Shown here piece by piece: positions 6,285 through 6,974 of a DNA stretch of 6,974 nt; positions within the stretch are counted from its first letter, which is position 1, and each line of letters starts with the position of its first letter. Made by a program: the position numbers and the translations under genes. Origin of the DNA: Hyphomicrobiales bacterium (GTDB lineage Bacteria; Pseudomonadota; Alphaproteobacteria; Rhizobiales; Aestuariivirgaceae); the NCBI GenBank assembly GCA_027031305.1, contig JALVRJ010000046.1, positions 1-6,974 on the forward strand, in the 5' to 3' direction. The notes under the pieces were generated by a model. It was given only the letters and a program-made list of their open reading frames with translations. It searched no databases and was not told where the DNA came from.

Positions 6285-6974
6285 ATGATCACGGCCGGGA
6301 GCGAAGTGCTGCTGATGGTGGCACCGACGGGGGCGCACCTGTCGAAGGCGGAGGCGCCGGGCCTGCCGGTGACGCCGGAGGAGCTGGCGGCGGAGGCGGC
6401 GGCCTGCAAGGTGGCCGGCGCGGCGGCGCTGCACCTGCACGTGCGCGACGAGCAGGGACGGCACACGCTGGACTTCATGCGCTATGGCGAGGCCATCAAC
6501 GCCGTGCGCGGGGCGGTCGGGGACGGCATGGTGATCCAGATCACTACCGAGGCGGCGGGGCGATTCTCTCCGAGGGAGCAGATGTGGACGGCGCGCTCGC
6601 TGACGCCGGAATCGGTTTCCATCGCCCTGCGCGAGCTGCTGCCCGAGAACGCCGACGAGGAACAGGTGGCGGAGGTGAGGGAATTTCTCGAGGACCTGGG
6701 CGGGATGCAGGCGGGGCCGCAACTCATATGTTACGCTCCGGAAGAAGTGGCGCGGGTGGCGGAGTTGTGCGAGGAGGGAATGATCGGTTGGCCGCGCCCT
6801 TTCCTGTTGTTCGTGCTGGGGCGGCGCGGTGGCGAGGATGCCAGGCCGGAGATGCTGGACGATTTCCTGCGGGCTTTCGAACCGCTCTCGGAGAAGGGCG
6901 CGTGGATGGCCTGCGCCTTCGGTCCGCGCCAGCTCGACGTGCTGGAAGAGGCCGCCGCGCGCGGCGGACACGTG
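6285..6974 (+). CDS. BKACE (DUF849) family beta-keto acid cleavage enzyme, 5' part
   Basis: This frame is open to the window edge (230 codons, 3' end missing). BKACE enzymes convert a beta-keto acid plus acetyl-CoA to acetoacetate plus a CoA ester, using a zinc ion in a TIM barrel; the best known member is Kce of lysine fermentation. Seen here: VAPTGAH (12-18), LPVTPEELA (27-35), AGAAALHLHVRDEQG (44-58) with zinc ligands His50 and His52, VIQITTEAAGRFSP (83-96), a VSIALREL strand (111-118), FLLFVLGRRGG, and GGHV as the last four residues. In the family GGHV runs straight into R-x-G-x-E-D, which holds the catalytic Arg and the third zinc ligand, just beyond the edge. Relative to Kce as I recall it, Glu14, Ser82, Thr106 and Asn108 are His18, Thr87, Ser112 and Ala114, so the substrate is probably not 3-keto-5-aminohexanoate. 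The ATG at 6285 gives a normal lead; GGGGG at 6270-6274 may serve as ribosome site. An in-frame ATG at 6201 is less likely. Confidence 0.9.
   Translation, partial: MITAGSEVLLMVAPTGAHLSKAEAPGLPVTPEELAAEAAACKVAGAAALHLHVRDEQGRHTLDFMRYGEAINAVRGAVGDGMVIQITTEAAGRFSPREQMWTARSLTPESVSIALRELLPENADEEQVAEVREFLEDLGGMQAGPQLICYAPEEVARVAELCEEGMIGWPRPFLLFVLGRRGGEDARPEMLDDFLRAFEPLSEKGAWMACAFGPRQLDVLEEAAARGGHV

Noticed and set aside
6129..6971. Minus-strand frame of 280 codons at the right edge
   Set aside because: It is the antisense of the BKACE gene; the plus frame has clear family motifs while this one is rich in Arg, His and Pro without any motif.

Overview
The window is GC-rich chromosomal DNA that fits an alphaproteobacterium. 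RibF and Aat have the sequence style I associate with that class, including the RibF insertion between its kinase motifs and an Aat N-terminus reading [20 protein letters not shown]. Codon third positions are strongly G/C-biased. I see no insertion sequence, phage gene, CRISPR array, tRNA or rRNA.

Layout. Positions 51-2065 (minus strand) hold a two-gene unit: an uncharacterised helical protein followed by ribF (bifunctional riboflavin kinase/FAD synthetase), coupled through an ATGA stop/start overlap. A divergent intergenic region of about 150 bp (2066-2215) carries a candidate minus promoter, a perfect 9-bp GC-rich inverted repeat, and an extended -10 element placed so close to the aat start codon that the aat mRNA should be leaderless. 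The gene aat (2216-2971, plus) encodes leucyl/phenylalanyl-tRNA--protein transferase of the N-degron pathway. It converges on, and overlaps by 24 bp, a LysE/RhtB-type exporter gene.

Positions 2948-6103 (minus) look like a three-gene operon, transcribed in the order TAXI-family solute-binding protein, Cache-like two-TM sensor, LysE-family exporter, with gaps of only 14 and 43 bp. The TAXI protein is unusual: it has an N-terminal membrane anchor, a second TM helix after the binding domain and a ~100-residue predicted cytoplasmic tail, and no TRAP permease gene adjoins it in the window. The next gene encodes a sensor-like protein with a large periplasmic Cache-like region between two TM helices, but it stops five residues or fewer after TM2, so it has no HAMP, kinase, GGDEF or chemotaxis output. 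Together they look like a two-protein periplasmic sensing or uptake module whose output is unidentified. This is the most interesting part of the window.

Divergent from that operon, across a ~180-bp regulatory region, is the 5' part of a BKACE (DUF849, beta-keto acid cleavage enzyme) gene running off the right edge (6285 to the end). Its zinc-binding HxH motif is present, but several substrate-pocket residues differ from the 3-keto-5-aminohexanoate cleavage enzyme, so its substrate is probably different. The shared divergent promoter region makes a link between BKACE metabolism and the TAXI/Cache/LysE operon possible, but unproven.
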